The notes: generated from the sequence alone by a model not told the origin. Positions 53,717-63,781 are shown, numbered from the stretch's first letter. The stretch: 64,000 nt of DNA from Iphinoe sp. HA4291-MV1 (GCA_019359415.1 JAHHHH010000006.1:62001-126000); one strand, 5' to 3'. Numbers and translations: made by a program.

Positions 53717-55192
53717 ATGACTTCTACATTGCCAGATCCACATCGTAGCGACTTGCCCAAAAATAGCGAAAATTCCCCCAATTGGGAGGAACAGCTCGAT
53801 AGTGCCATTTTCACTTTTGAAGATATTCAGGCAGAACTCAACTATAAACAGGCACGCACAGCACTACAACATTTGGTCGATCATCTTGACCTCACTCCCC
53901 AGGAAAAAGACGGACTGGAGATGGAAATTGCCGATTTGGAAACAATGCTCTCCAAGTTAGAACGTATGGTGGTGCAAATAGCCGCCTTTGGTATGGTGGG
54001 ACGAGGCAAATCATCTCTACTCAACGCTTTGGTTGGACAAAGCGTGTTTGAAACAGGTCCGTTGCATGGTGTCACCCGCAATTCTCAAACAGCAAATTGG
54101 ACTATCACAGAAGAAGCGATTGGGAACACAGAACGTACTTTGCGAGTGACTCTATCAGGTACAGGTCAATCTCAAGTGGAATTGATTGACACCCCAGGAT
54201 TAGACGAAGTTGATGGTGAAACCCGCGCAACACTGGCTCAACAAGTGGCAAAACAAGCAGATCTGATTCTGTTTGTGATTGCTGGCGACATGACGAAAGT
54301 TGAACACGAAGCCCTTTCTCAATTGCGGGAAGCAGGTAAACCTATCTTGCTAGTGTTTAACAAGGTCGATCAGTATCCCGAAGCAGACCGGATGGCAATT
54401 TACCAAAAAATCCGGGATGAGAGAGTACGAGAATTACTATCACCAGATGAGATTGTTATGGCTGCAGCATCACCATTGGTGAGGACGATGGTTCATCGCC
54501 CCGATGGTAGCAAGGGTGTGCAGTTGCGTACAGGGGAAGCCCAAGTTGAGGAATTGAAGCTGAAAATTTTGGAGATTTTACACCGCGAGGGTAAAGCCTT
54601 AGTCGCCCTCAACACGATGCTTTATGCTGACAATATCAACGAGCAATTGGTGCAGCGAAAACTAAAGATTCGAGATGCGAGTGCCAACCAGTTAATTTGG
54701 AAGGCGGTGATGACCAAAGCAATGGCGATCGCTCTCAATCCTGTCATGCTAGTAGATGTTATCACGGGTGCGGTGATAGATATCGTCCTGATCCTAGGTC
54801 TATCAAAACTTTATGGCATTCCCATGACCGAAACCGGAGCCGTACAATTATTACAAAAAATTGCCTTTAGTATGGGTGGTATCGGTGCCAGCGAACTATT
54901 GGCAAACTTGGGCTTGAGTTCGCTGAAAACATTACTTGGTCTATCTGCACCGGTGACTGGGGGCGCTTCGGTAGGTGCTTATCTTTCGGTAGCGCTGACT
55001 CAAGCGGGTGTAGCAGGCGTTTCTTGCTATGGTCTTGGGTATGTGACCAAAGCATATTTAGCCAATGGGGCAAATTGGGGACCAGATGGTCCTAAAGTTG
55101 TGATTAGTAAAATTTTGGCAACCCTAGATGAAGGTTCAATTCTCAATCGTATTAAAGATGAATTGCGATTGAAGATAAAAGGGAAAAGATAA
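53717..55192 (+). CDS. GTPase with C-terminal DUF697-like membrane domain
   Basis: This 491-residue protein from the ATG at 53717 (MTSTLPDPHRSDL); a longer ATG at 53642 adds 25 non-conserved residues. GTPase motifs: G1 GMVGRGKSSLLNALVG, G3 IDTPGLDEVDGE, G4 VFNKVDQY. The C-terminal part (about 330-470) has hydrophobic helices (MLVDVITGAVIDIVLILGLS and GGASVGAYLSVALTQAGVAG), as in the YcjF/DUF697 GTPases. A membrane-linked GTPase of unknown function, common in cyanobacteria. Confidence 0.88.
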   Translation: MTSTLPDPHRSDLPKNSENSPNWEEQLDSAIFTFEDIQAELNYKQARTALQHLVDHLDLTPQEKDGLEMEIADLETMLSKLERMVVQIAAFGMVGRGKSSLLNALVGQSVFETGPLHGVTRNSQTANWTITEEAIGNTERTLRVTLSGTGQSQVELIDTPGLDEVDGETRATLAQQVAKQADLILFVIAGDMTKVEHEALSQLREAGKPILLVFNKVDQYPEADRMAIYQKIRDERVRELLSPDEIVMAAASPLVRTMVHRPDGSKGVQLRTGEAQVEELKLKILEILHREGKALVALNTMLYADNINEQLVQRKLKIRDASANQLIWKAVMTKAMAIALNPVMLVDVITGAVIDIVLILGLSKLYGIPMTETGAVQLLQKIAFSMGGIGASELLANLGLSSLKTLLGLSAPVTGGASVGAYLSVALTQAGVAGVSCYGLGYVTKAYLANGANWGPDGPKVVISKILATLDEGSILNRIKDELRLKIKGKR

Positions 55193-55258
55193 GGGTAACC
55201 TTGGTCAAATCAATTTGTTTTAGACAAAGACTTATGCAAGATGAAACGCCCTCATTCC

Positions 55259-55396
55259 CAATACGGTTCGGATAACCCTGCAGGCGAAGTGCTATCGCAC
55301 CGCTCCGCTAACGCGCCCCCGACGCAGTTTGCACGCCCCGCTTTGAATGGCGCGCACCCAATAGGGTGACGGCTCACCGTTAACCGAACCGTATTG
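55259..55396. mobile_element. MITE-like element with CAATACGGTTCGG ends
   Basis: The 138-bp element has a perfect 13-bp terminal inverted repeat: CAATACGGTTCGG and CCGAACCGTATTG. GC-rich interior, no coding capacity. A long palindrome (55396-55450) abuts its right end. Confidence 0.7.
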
Positions 55397-55450
55397 CCCT
55401 CACCCCCTAGCCCCCTCTCCCACTGGGAGAGGGGGCTAGGGGGTGAGGGC
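55396..55450. repeat. Perfect 26-bp-arm palindrome (CCTCACCCCCTAGCCCCCTC type)
   Basis: Arms of 26 bases (GCCCTCACCCCCTAGCCCCC at the start) enclose a 3-base loop. This is a well-known dispersed repeat type of cyanobacterial genomes. Between convergent genes it may also end transcription from both sides. Confidence 0.85.
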
Positions 55451-55514
55451 TATTTTCCTGAAAATTCTAATTTCAACAATAAGGTGCTTTCAAAACCGGA
55501 CTCAGTATCTTATG

Positions 55515-56471
55515 TTAGATACTCTTGACATACATAATTCGCGTGTTTTTTTTACGGAAACCAATAGATTCATACAGCCGCAAAGCACCGTTGGGGTTAT
55601 CTGCATCAACACCAAGTCTAGCTGTTTCCATATCTGCTGCTTTTAGACAATGCAATCCGCAAAGCAATATGGCTCGTCCCAGTCCCATCCGGCGGAAGCC
55701 ACGCTGCGTACCAAGTATGCGAACCCAACCTTCGTTAAGTCCGGTACGTGCATTGTAATCTGGGTCAACGTAGCAGTGACAAAAAGCAGCAAAAGTACCA
55801 TCAGCAGCAGTGGCAATTAAATCCAATTCTGGTCTGTAGGTTGGTTCATTTAGCCAGTACTTGAGATTTTCCACTGTTAAAGGATGGTAATTCCAGTGGT
55901 CGATAAATGACTGGTTATGTAATTCCACCCACGCTGGTGCATCCTGTTCACCATTCATCTGGCGTAAGGTGAAGCCCCCTGGAAACTGTGGTTGTGGGAT
56001 GGGTTCAGCAAGTGAACGCTCCATTGTAAAAAAGTAGCGATCGCGTGTGAAACCGTTACTCTCAACAATAGCGACGTGTTCGTTTTGGTAGTCTCGCACT
56101 CCTAAAAGTAACCTAACAGGAAAACTCCGCTCTTGACTAACTTCATGCATCCGCTCTTGGCTCCACTGAATAATTTTAGTTTCCAAATCGCCACCACGAG
56201 CGCTTGGATGGACATAGAAACTCATGAAACCATCAATAGTCTCGCTAGGTTCAGTCAGCCATAGAAAACCGAAGCCTATTAGCTTGCCATCAGCATCTTC
56301 CCATAACTTTAGGTCACGGACTCGATCCACAGAAGGGGTGTTGATATCTGTTTTGAGTTCGGTAACTGATACTCCTTCATCTTTATCAATGGTGTCACAG
56401 ATGTTAATCAAGTAAGCTATTGTTTCTAAATCCGCTTCTTCCTTATAGGGACGTGTAGTTATAGTCGTCAT
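55515..56471 (-). CDS. GNAT N-acetyltransferase, tandem domains
   Basis: This 318-residue protein has two GNAT folds. The N-terminal one (about 1-150) holds LIGFGFLWLTEPSE and a degenerate acetyl-CoA loop. The C-terminal one (about 160-315) has the standard loop RGFRRMGLGRAILLCGLHCL and the end block GALRLYESIGFRKKNTRIMY. Acceptor unknown. Convergent with the GTPase gene. Confidence 0.88.
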   Translation of the reverse strand: MTTITTRPYKEEADLETIAYLINICDTIDKDEGVSVTELKTDINTPSVDRVRDLKLWEDADGKLIGFGFLWLTEPSETIDGFMSFYVHPSARGGDLETKIIQWSQERMHEVSQERSFPVRLLLGVRDYQNEHVAIVESNGFTRDRYFFTMERSLAEPIPQPQFPGGFTLRQMNGEQDAPAWVELHNQSFIDHWNYHPLTVENLKYWLNEPTYRPELDLIATAADGTFAAFCHCYVDPDYNARTGLNEGWVRILGTQRGFRRMGLGRAILLCGLHCLKAADMETARLGVDADNPNGALRLYESIGFRKKNTRIMYVKSI

Positions 56472-57182
56472 AGAAATTCAATGCTTTTTCCTTATAAAAA
56501 ACTTTACACCTAACTACGATATATTTTTAAGAAGAACTCAGTTGTCAGAATGCAGAACGGGCTTTGCCCCGCTACGCTAACAGAATGCATCCCCATAAAT
56601 AAATAGAGTGCAAGCCGCTATGGAGTGCGTGGTCGTCAAAAATGCTGTGAATGTCTACAAAATTAACTACCAAAAAATCGTCGTTCTAAGTAATAGTTCT
56701 CTTGAATTGTGTGGAAATATTCAGGTGTTTTTGTTTTGAATTGGTTATGAGAATGTAAATCTAATTCAGAGTTATTCATGTGAGATGTCTTCTGATTTTT
56801 TTCCTCTTTTGGAGGAGGTTTAAGTTGGAAAATTAAGGCGATGTACAACATAACTGTTTAAGTGACTCTCTTTGTTTAGAAGTTTTTGTATTACACTTGC
56901 ATACTTTTATAATACATTGAATACTACAAACAGTGTCAAGGAGTTTAGGAAAAAATTTGGGAAATTCTTTGAAAACCTCACTAAACTTGTCTTTGAGCCT
57001 AAAATCTTTGTCCTACCCCGTAGACAAGGGAGCGGTGAGACAGCGCTGTAGTCCTTGTTTCGATGCGCCTAGGAGACTGCTCTCCCGTTGGAAGAAGAAA
57101 AAGAAGATAGGTCATCTTAGACTGGGAAGGGAGTAGGATACAACAAATACGCAACTAGCCCTTTGATAGGAGTAATCAATCT
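56472..57182. other. 711-bp intergenic region
   Basis: No gene seen. A degenerate GC-rich repeat related to the CGGGAGAGCAGTCTCC type lies near 57025-57095. GATAGGAGTAATCAATCT before 57183 carries the ribosome site AGGAG that supports the GTG start. Confidence 0.4.
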
Positions 57183-57845
57183 GTGCAGCCGGACTTATTG
57201 AGCCTGGAAATGACTAAGGGAGAACTGAGACGCTTGATTGGGTTAGATCCAGAGGATGTCTTTCGACCTTCTATTATGAAAAATCGCGAAAAGCGATTAA
57301 GTCTTTTGATTAACGAAATAGTTGTAGCGCTGGCGCTTACTCCAATCATTGTCGGGTTTATTTATGCGTTTATTATTCTGCCGACAATTGGTTCCTCAAT
57401 CCTATTAGGAATCATCTTACTCACAAGCGTGCCAATTGCTGTCATTGTTGGACGCTGGTTTTGGCGGCGTTTTACCTGTCCTAGAACACTCACAATACTT
57501 TTAGATGAAGTCGATAAATATCATGCTGTTATCAAAGCCATTGATATCCATGACCAACTGGTCACATCTGGTAACACACAGAGCAGTATAGCTGATAGAG
57601 AAAAAGTCGTTGCGGCTCTGCAACTTATTAGAGAAGATTTCGTTCGTGCTTTGAAAACAGAACGAATTTTACGAGATAATAAAAAATTATTCACTCATAA
57701 TCAAGAGTTACTTGCCAATAATTTAACAAATTTGCAAGCCTTGCAAGTCAGCAATCAAGCAGGCGAGTATGCCCAACTCCTAAATCAATCATTGCAGATT
57801 GCTCTTGATGTGCAAACAGAGATAAGAAAATTGCGGAAAGTCTGA
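57183..57845 (+). CDS. Hypothetical membrane protein
   Basis: This 220-residue protein has a GTG start backed by AGGAG. After a soluble N-terminus (residues 1-45) there are two membrane helices (EIVVALALTPIIVGFIYAFI and SILLGIILLTSVPIAVIVGR), then a long helical cytoplasmic part to the end (LTILLDEVDKYHAVIKAIDI, EDFVRALKTERILRDN). I do not recognise a named family. It lies 15 bases upstream of the sugar-acid kinase gene and is probably co-transcribed. Confidence 0.75.
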   Translation: MQPDLLSLEMTKGELRRLIGLDPEDVFRPSIMKNREKRLSLLINEIVVALALTPIIVGFIYAFIILPTIGSSILLGIILLTSVPIAVIVGRWFWRRFTCPRTLTILLDEVDKYHAVIKAIDIHDQLVTSGNTQSSIADREKVVAALQLIREDFVRALKTERILRDNKKLFTHNQELLANNLTNLQALQVSNQAGEYAQLLNQSLQIALDVQTEIRKLRKV

Positions 57846-57860
57846 GCGGTTAACTTAAAA

Positions 57861-59276
57861 ATGACCAACAAATCAAAAATAATTGTCTTAGATGATGACC
57901 CTACAGGTTCTCAAACAGTCCATAGTTGCTTGCTGCTCATGCGTTGGGATGTAGAAACATTACGCCTGGGGTTGCAAGATGATTCACCCATTTTCTTTGT
58001 GCTCACAAATACAAGATCCCTTCCCCCAGAAAAAGCCGCATCCATTACCAAAGAAGTTTGCCATAACCTGAAACAAGCAATATCTAGAGTAGGGGGGAGA
58101 CAAATCAATTCAAAATTCAAAATTCAAAATTCAAAATTAGGAGTCTCTCCCTCATCCTCCTCATCTCTACAAGCAGGTGAAACAGAAGGATTTCTCATTG
58201 TTAGTCGTTCAGATTCGACTTTACGGGGACATTACCCAATTGAAACAGATGTCATTGCTTCTGAACTGGGTCCATTTGATGCTCATTTTCTCGTACCAGC
58301 GTTTTTTGAAGGCGGACGTATTACCCGCGACAGTGTACATTATTTGATAGTTGATGGTGTTCCTACCCCTGTGCATGAAACTGAGTTTGCTCGTGATTCA
58401 GTCTTCGGTTATCATCACAGCTACTTACCCAAGTATGTAGAAGAAAAAACTCAAGGACGTATCAATGCTGAGTCGGTACAAAGATTTTTATTGGCGGATA
58501 TTCGCGCTGGTAGCTTAGAACGACTCATGCAACTCAGTCATAACCAATGTGCTGTTGTGGATGGTGAAACTCAAGCAGATCTTAACCGCTTTGCACAAGA
58601 TGTGTTGGTAGCAGCAAGTCAGGGGAAACGCTTTCTGTTTCGCAGTGCTGCTAGTATCTTAACGGCTTTAGCAGCATTACCACCCCAACCTATTGACCCA
58701 GAAAATATGTCACAGTACGTGCGAGGAGGTCAACCGGGTGTCGTGATTGTTGGTTCCCATGTGAAAAAGACAACTCAGCAATTAGAGGTGCTATTGCAAC
58801 AAGAGGAAACGATAGGAGTTGAAGTAGATGTAACGCGGTTAGCTGATAATGGAGCAAATGAATCTGCTACACTGCTAACCGAGGTTCTACATCATGTCCG
58901 TGTAGCACATGATGCTGGGAAAACACCAGTGGTTTACACCAGCCGCAAGGAACTCACTTTTAAGGATGTTAAGACAAGGTTAGAGTTTGGTGCAAAAGTT
59001 TCAGGCTTATTGATGGATATCGTGCGGGGTTTACCATCGGATATAGGATTTTTAATGAGTAAAGGTGGCATTACTTCAAACGATGTCTTAAGTAACGGTT
59101 TAGCATTGACTTCAGCACGTTTACTTGGTCAAATTTTAGCTGGTTGTTCAATGGTGACAACTCCATCAGACCATCCTCAATTTCCTAATTTACCAGTAGT
59201 GCTGTTTCCAGGAAACGTGGGCGATGCTGATGCGTTGGCAATAATCTACCAAAGACTAAGTAGAAAGACAGGGTGA
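57861..59276 (+). CDS. Four-carbon acid sugar kinase family protein (OtnK/DUF1537-like)
   Basis: This 471-residue protein has the family start IIVLDDDPTGSQTVHSCLLL, LIVSRSDSTLRGHYPIE, the region VIVGSHVKKTTQQLEVL, and the C-terminal nucleotide-binding SKGGITSNDVLSNGL and VVLFPGNVGDADAL. Such kinases phosphorylate four-carbon sugar acids such as threonate; the substrate here is not readable. Residues about 81-105 (QINSKFKIQNSK, then a serine run) come from an in-frame AATTCAAA short tandem repeat, apparently inserted between conserved blocks. Confidence 0.87.
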   Translation: MTNKSKIIVLDDDPTGSQTVHSCLLLMRWDVETLRLGLQDDSPIFFVLTNTRSLPPEKAASITKEVCHNLKQAISRVGGRQINSKFKIQNSKLGVSPSSSSSLQAGETEGFLIVSRSDSTLRGHYPIETDVIASELGPFDAHFLVPAFFEGGRITRDSVHYLIVDGVPTPVHETEFARDSVFGYHHSYLPKYVEEKTQGRINAESVQRFLLADIRAGSLERLMQLSHNQCAVVDGETQADLNRFAQDVLVAASQGKRFLFRSAASILTALAALPPQPIDPENMSQYVRGGQPGVVIVGSHVKKTTQQLEVLLQQEETIGVEVDVTRLADNGANESATLLTEVLHHVRVAHDAGKTPVVYTSRKELTFKDVKTRLEFGAKVSGLLMDIVRGLPSDIGFLMSKGGITSNDVLSNGLALTSARLLGQILAGCSMVTTPSDHPQFPNLPVVLFPGNVGDADALAIIYQRLSRKTG

Positions 59277-59324
59277 GGATTGTTAATTTTTAAGAACACT
59301 GTCGCAAGTTGTAATTAATTTAGT

Positions 59325-60554
59325 ATGGATGATCGCTCTGTTCCGTATTTTGGCAAGTGTTACATGACTTCTGATTCTACTATCTCTGATTTAGAATCAA
59401 AAAAAGCCTTTTCTGATGTGGAGGAAATCTCTACCCTTTCCGAGATAGAAGCGATTTCGCAAGCAGAGGAAAGTCCAGTCCTTCCTGAAGCAGAGGTCAA
59501 CTCTGTCCTACTTTACTTAAAGTTACATCCTACAGATTCCAATATCGAGTCAAATTCTCATCGTCCCGACATGGAGGCAAATTCTTCCCATCCCAACATA
59601 GAACAAACAAATTCCAATCATCCTAACGTGGAAGCAAATCCTCACCATCCCGATGTTGAGTCACATCCTATTTCCGATACAGAGTCAGATTCTGTCGTTC
59701 CTGATGTTGACCATCCTGATGTTGAGTCAAATTCTGACGTTCCTGATGTAGAATTCAATTGCGACTTTCTCAACGTAGATCTCACTGAATTACCTTTATT
59801 AGAAGCTACGTTGAATCCCAATATTCAAGTTCAAGTGAAAAGCCAGGAGGGAAAACTTTTATTAATCTTACCAACAGAATCACAATTGCCTGCCTCAGAA
59901 AATAGTTGGACTGATATTTGGCAACAGATGAAGCTGAGACTTTTAGCTTGCGATCGCTCTTTTTCACCTAATACTATCGTGCATCTGGTGGCGCAAGACC
60001 GATTATTGGATGCTAGACAACTCCAAGAACTCGCTGAAAGTTTGAATCAATTCCAAATTCAGCTAAAATCAGTTTCTACTAGTCGTCGCCAAACTGCCAT
60101 TGCTGCAGTAACAGCTGGCTATTCTGTAGAACAACTACAGCAACAAACAACGCTTGGCACTGAGTTAAAACCTGATAGACCTCCCTTTGCAGAACCTCTG
60201 TATCTAGAAAAGACGGTACGTTCTGGAGAAGAAATTCGTCACCCGGGTCATGTTATCCTCTTGGGAGACTTAAATCCTGGTGGTAGTGTCGTTGCAGATG
60301 GAGATATTCTCGTTTGGGGTCGTCTACGTGGAATTGCTCATGCAGGTGTCCTTGGAAATCGCGACTGTCTGATTATGGCTTTGCAAATGGAACCAACTCA
60401 ACTGCGAATTGCAGATACTGTTGCTAGGGCACCAGAAAAATCACCGATGCAGTATTATCCTGAAGTGGCGTACATTACGTCCCAAGGAATTCGCATTGCT
60501 AGGGTTAGCGATTTTTCCAGAATCCTATTAAGCAGAATGAATCAAGAGACATAA
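59325..60554 (+). CDS. minC: Septum site-determining protein MinC
   Basis: This 409-residue protein inhibits FtsZ ring formation away from mid-cell. The conserved C-terminal beta-helix MinC_C domain (about 300-405) is clear: VRSGEEIRHPGHVILLGDLN, GGSVVADGDILVWGRLRGIA, ELNRDCLIMALQMEP-type end. A MinC_N-like domain (about 155-240) is visible but more diverged. Residues 1 to about 150 are a low-complexity acidic region with repeated HPDVESN / VPDVE units, much longer than in most MinC proteins. Met14 (59364) could be the start. Followed by minD and minE. Confidence 0.92.
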   Translation: MDDRSVPYFGKCYMTSDSTISDLESKKAFSDVEEISTLSEIEAISQAEESPVLPEAEVNSVLLYLKLHPTDSNIESNSHRPDMEANSSHPNIEQTNSNHPNVEANPHHPDVESHPISDTESDSVVPDVDHPDVESNSDVPDVEFNCDFLNVDLTELPLLEATLNPNIQVQVKSQEGKLLLILPTESQLPASENSWTDIWQQMKLRLLACDRSFSPNTIVHLVAQDRLLDARQLQELAESLNQFQIQLKSVSTSRRQTAIAAVTAGYSVEQLQQQTTLGTELKPDRPPFAEPLYLEKTVRSGEEIRHPGHVILLGDLNPGGSVVADGDILVWGRLRGIAHAGVLGNRDCLIMALQMEPTQLRIADTVARAPEKSPMQYYPEVAYITSQGIRIARVSDFSRILLSRMNQET

Positions 60555-60606
60555 ATCTTTGTTATTGTTGTATATTTTCTAATCATTAATCGAGCTCGTT
60601 CCTATC

Positions 60607-61413
60607 ATGACTCGCATTATTGTTATTACCTCCGGCAAAGGAGGGGTGGGCAAAACCACGATTACGGCAAATCTGGGGATGGCTTTAGCCAAAATAGGGC
60701 GTCAAGTCGCTTTGATTGATGCGGATTTTGGTCTGAGAAATTTGGATTTGCTCCTAGGGCTAGAAAACCGCATAGTCTATACTGCGGTTGAAGTTCTGGC
60801 TAGAGAGTGTCGCTTAGAACAAGCTTTGGTGAAGGATAAGCGGCAACCTAACCTCGTTCTGTTACCTGCAGCACAAAATCGCACCAAAGATGCGGTCACT
60901 CCTGACCAGATGAAATTATTGGTGAATGCACTGGCGCAGAAGTATCAATATGTTTTGGTTGATAGCCCAGCGGGAATTGAAATGGGGTTCAAAAACGCAA
61001 CCGCCCCAGCAAAAGAAGCCCTTATTGTAACCACTCCAGAAATTGCCTCAGTTCGTGATGCTGACCGCGTCGTTGGGTTACTAGAAGCACAAGGCATTAA
61101 GCGCATTCACTTGATTATTAACCGTATCAGACCCGCCATGGTACGGGTAAATGATATGATGTCAGTTCAAGATGTTCAGGAACTTCTCGCAATTCCTTTG
61201 CTTGGAGTTATTCCTGATGATGAGCGCGTTATTGTCTCTACCAACCGCGGCGAACCTTTAGTATTAGCGGAGAACCCTTCTTTAGCTGCTACAGCTTTCG
61301 ATAACATTGCTCGTAGATTAGAGGGGGAAACGGTCGAATTTCTTGAACTTGACTCAACTCAGGACAACATCTTCTCTCGTTTGAGAAGATTGTTCTGGAC
61401 AAAAGCTATTTAA
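60607..61413 (+). CDS. minD: Septum site-determining ATPase MinD
   Basis: This 268-residue deviant-Walker ATPase recruits MinC to the membrane. Seen: IVITSGKGGVGKTTITANLG, ALIDADFGLRNLDLLLGLEN, LVDSPAGIEMGFKNA, and a C-terminal amphipathic membrane-targeting helix (NIFSRLRRLFWTKAI). Complete. Between minC and minE. Confidence 0.97.
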   Translation: MTRIIVITSGKGGVGKTTITANLGMALAKIGRQVALIDADFGLRNLDLLLGLENRIVYTAVEVLARECRLEQALVKDKRQPNLVLLPAAQNRTKDAVTPDQMKLLVNALAQKYQYVLVDSPAGIEMGFKNATAPAKEALIVTTPEIASVRDADRVVGLLEAQGIKRIHLIINRIRPAMVRVNDMMSVQDVQELLAIPLLGVIPDDERVIVSTNRGEPLVLAENPSLAATAFDNIARRLEGETVEFLELDSTQDNIFSRLRRLFWTKAI

Positions 61414-61443
61414 CATATTCCGTCTATTGCCGACCTAGCTGCA

Positions 61444-61776
61444 ATGATTCTCGAAATTTTGGAAAGGTTTTTTGTTCGTGGTGCTGACAATAGTCGCACT
61501 CAAGTGAAGCGCCGCCTGCAATTGGTTATAGCCCATGATCGCGCTGACATCAGCCCTGAAGTACTAGAAAAAATGCGGCAAGAAATCTTAGAAATCGTCT
61601 GTCGTTACGTAGAAGTTGAAACGGATGGCTTAGAGTTTTCCCTGGAAAGCAATCAACGGACGACAGCTTTAATTGCTAATATGCCCATCCGTCGAGTGAA
61701 AGAAACTCTAGAGGAAACACCTGAGTTAGACAATGGTGATAAGGGCAATGGTGATAAGGGTGATAAGCCTGAGTAG
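61444..61776 (+). CDS. minE: Cell division topological specificity factor MinE
   Basis: This 110-residue protein stimulates MinD ATPase and drives Min oscillation. N-terminal anti-MinCD helix region ([20 protein letters not shown]) and the topological domain ([37 protein letters not shown]). A short C-terminal tail repeats NGDKG. 30 bases after minD, so minCDE is likely one operon. Confidence 0.95.
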   Translation: MILEILERFFVRGADNSRTQVKRRLQLVIAHDRADISPEVLEKMRQEILEIVCRYVEVETDGLEFSLESNQRTTALIANMPIRRVKETLEETPELDNGDKGNGDKGDKPE

Positions 61777-62077
61777 TTTTACGATTTTTCTTTTGTCATT
61801 GGTGTCATGACTAATGAATTATCGTTTACAATAGAAAAAAATCCCGCTATAGCCACTAGCTGCAACGGGGTTATATTTAGAATACTCATAACAAAGGCTC
61901 TCCTAGATCTTAAGATTCCTACGCCCAAAAGGCGATAAGATTCTTGAGTAGCAGATTCATCCACACCCTTGAAAGGATAAGCCTTCTCTAAAACTTTTGT
62001 AAGGCTTTGAGTTTTTCCGTGTGAGTTCTAATTATGGTCAACTGGACAAATATTAAGACAAATATTAAAAATATTAC
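61777..62077. other. 301-bp intergenic region after minE
   Basis: No gene called. A minus-strand frame at 61779-61964 (last part MSILNITPLQLVAIAGFF) is hydrophobic but lacks a ribosome site and overlaps the terminator region of minCDE, so I leave it out. Confidence 0.35.
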
Positions 62078-63409
62078 CTATCTGTAAGCGACTTGTGGAC
62101 CAGCCCAGACATCTTTGCCTCTTTGACCATAGATAACAGGCTGATCTGGACTTGTGGCAGCTACAGTCTTGCCATCGTAAGCAACTGTGACTAAGGACCA
62201 TTCTTCGTCGCCCAATTCGCCAGCGCGGAACATCAGTTGATCAGGGTGAGTTTGACTCCAACCTAACAACACAGCAATATCGTGCTTGTATTCTTCTTGT
62301 GAAGGAGTGACACTCGTAGAGCGATTTTGTTCCCGATCCCAAATCACTCCATAATCTGTAACATCAGAAGTGTTCATCGCCCCTTCAAACTTGCGTGCTA
62401 AAAAGCGATCGCCTTTCTGTGACCAGCTGACAGGAACTAAAACTGCGATCGTTCCTTGTGCATCATTTTGTGAAGAGACCTTAACCTTTAAGAGAGGATC
62501 GCTAATAGGAGCAGTTGAGCTAACCACTCGTAATTTCTTAGTTTCCCTATCTTCTACAAACAGAACACTAGTCACACGGCTATTGTACATTTGTGGTTGG
62601 ACTTCTAGTTGTACACGGCTGTACATAGCATATCTACCATCTGGAGAAATAACAGGCATACTGCGGTAGTAACGTACTCCAGAAACACCTTTAGAACCAA
62701 GAGTATCTTGAGTTGTTTGTATCCAAGCCCAAGGAATATGATGAGGACTTCCTACTGGATCTTGCGGTGCGGCTTGAGCTTCTTGTGGTGGTTGTTCCAC
62801 AACAGGTACTGCTGTTGACTTTTGTTGTAATTCCAGAGGACCAATTTTCACCGCTTCCAATGTTTTCGCAACAAGCACTTCCTTGTACGCAGAGTCATTG
62901 TTGACTTCCAAGGCTTGACCTTTAGAGACTCTTAATCGTTCCACTAAATTATGTTGACTAGCTACGACCTCCTTTGATGCCGACTTAGATTCTTCTCCTA
63001 GCGGTGCTAGCTCAACTGCTGCCAATGGATCATGATACGGCATTTGAGCCGATGCAGAATCATCTTCTACAGTCCAAATCTCATTCTCATCTATTTGTAT
63101 TTGCGGTTGAGAAATTGCACCGACAGACATTGGTATAGAGTAAGATTTTCCTGTAGAGTTAATTGGTGCTGCTTTTGATACTGAAATCAAATTAGCTTCA
63201 TCAACAGCAGCCGTCGCCTTTAACAAAGAGTCAACCGCTACAGAGTCAGACTCTATTGTGACGAAAGGTACTCTAGCTACTTGTATTTCTTGTGCCGAAG
63301 TTATGTGCTCTGATGCTGCTACCAAGGGCGCAATCAGCATCACAAAAATAAAGTACTTAGGGAACGGTTGCACGCGGAACCATCCAAACAACATAGGGTG
63401 TTTAAACAT
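62078..63409 (-). CDS. Exported protein of unknown function
   Basis: This 443-residue protein from the ATG at 63409 (MFKHPMLFGWFRVQPFPKYF); an earlier TTG at 63463 is less likely. A signal peptide (about 1-36, IFVMLIAPLVAASEHITSAQ) is followed by a low-complexity region to about residue 210. The C-terminal 230 residues resemble a WD/TolB-like single propeller region (RYYRSMPVISPDGRYAMYSR, GDRFLARKFEGAMNTSDVTD), and are conserved-looking. Not recognised as a named family. Convergent with minCDE and divergent from fmt. Confidence 0.7.
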   Translation of the reverse strand: MFKHPMLFGWFRVQPFPKYFIFVMLIAPLVAASEHITSAQEIQVARVPFVTIESDSVAVDSLLKATAAVDEANLISVSKAAPINSTGKSYSIPMSVGAISQPQIQIDENEIWTVEDDSASAQMPYHDPLAAVELAPLGEESKSASKEVVASQHNLVERLRVSKGQALEVNNDSAYKEVLVAKTLEAVKIGPLELQQKSTAVPVVEQPPQEAQAAPQDPVGSPHHIPWAWIQTTQDTLGSKGVSGVRYYRSMPVISPDGRYAMYSRVQLEVQPQMYNSRVTSVLFVEDRETKKLRVVSSTAPISDPLLKVKVSSQNDAQGTIAVLVPVSWSQKGDRFLARKFEGAMNTSDVTDYGVIWDREQNRSTSVTPSQEEYKHDIAVLLGWSQTHPDQLMFRAGELGDEEWSLVTVAYDGKTVAATSPDQPVIYGQRGKDVWAGPQVAYR

Positions 63410-63781
63410 TTGTTGACTCTCTAGAGGGCGGTTGCTGTGCGAGGAGTAGTGCTTATACAGCAATGGAGCAGACTCTCATTATATGTATAACAAGGAACTA
63501 CCTGTTCTGACGAAATAGTTTACTCAAATTTCGTATACTTTTACAAAATTGAGTATCCTTCACTATGCATTATAGCTACAGGATTTTGGGTAGAAGATAC
63601 TAGTATGATTATGACGGTACAAGTATGGCGTCACTACAAAGAATCTGCAAGTTCACTTTTACAACAAAGCCAACTCAAGTATCATCGCTCTCACCTCTAG
63701 CACAGGGATAATGCCTTGTGCGATTACACCTTCTCAATGTGAATTGTAGACTAATGACTAATGATGAATGACTAACAACCG
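63410..63781. other. 372-bp divergent intergenic region
   Basis: No gene seen. It should contain the promoters of the exported protein gene and of fmt. CTAATGACTAATGATGAATG-type spacer repeats lie near 63752-63772. Confidence 0.4.

Noticed and set aside
61779-61964. 61-codon minus-strand hydrophobic frame after minE
   Set aside because: No ribosome site or recognised family; it probably lies within the minCDE terminator region.
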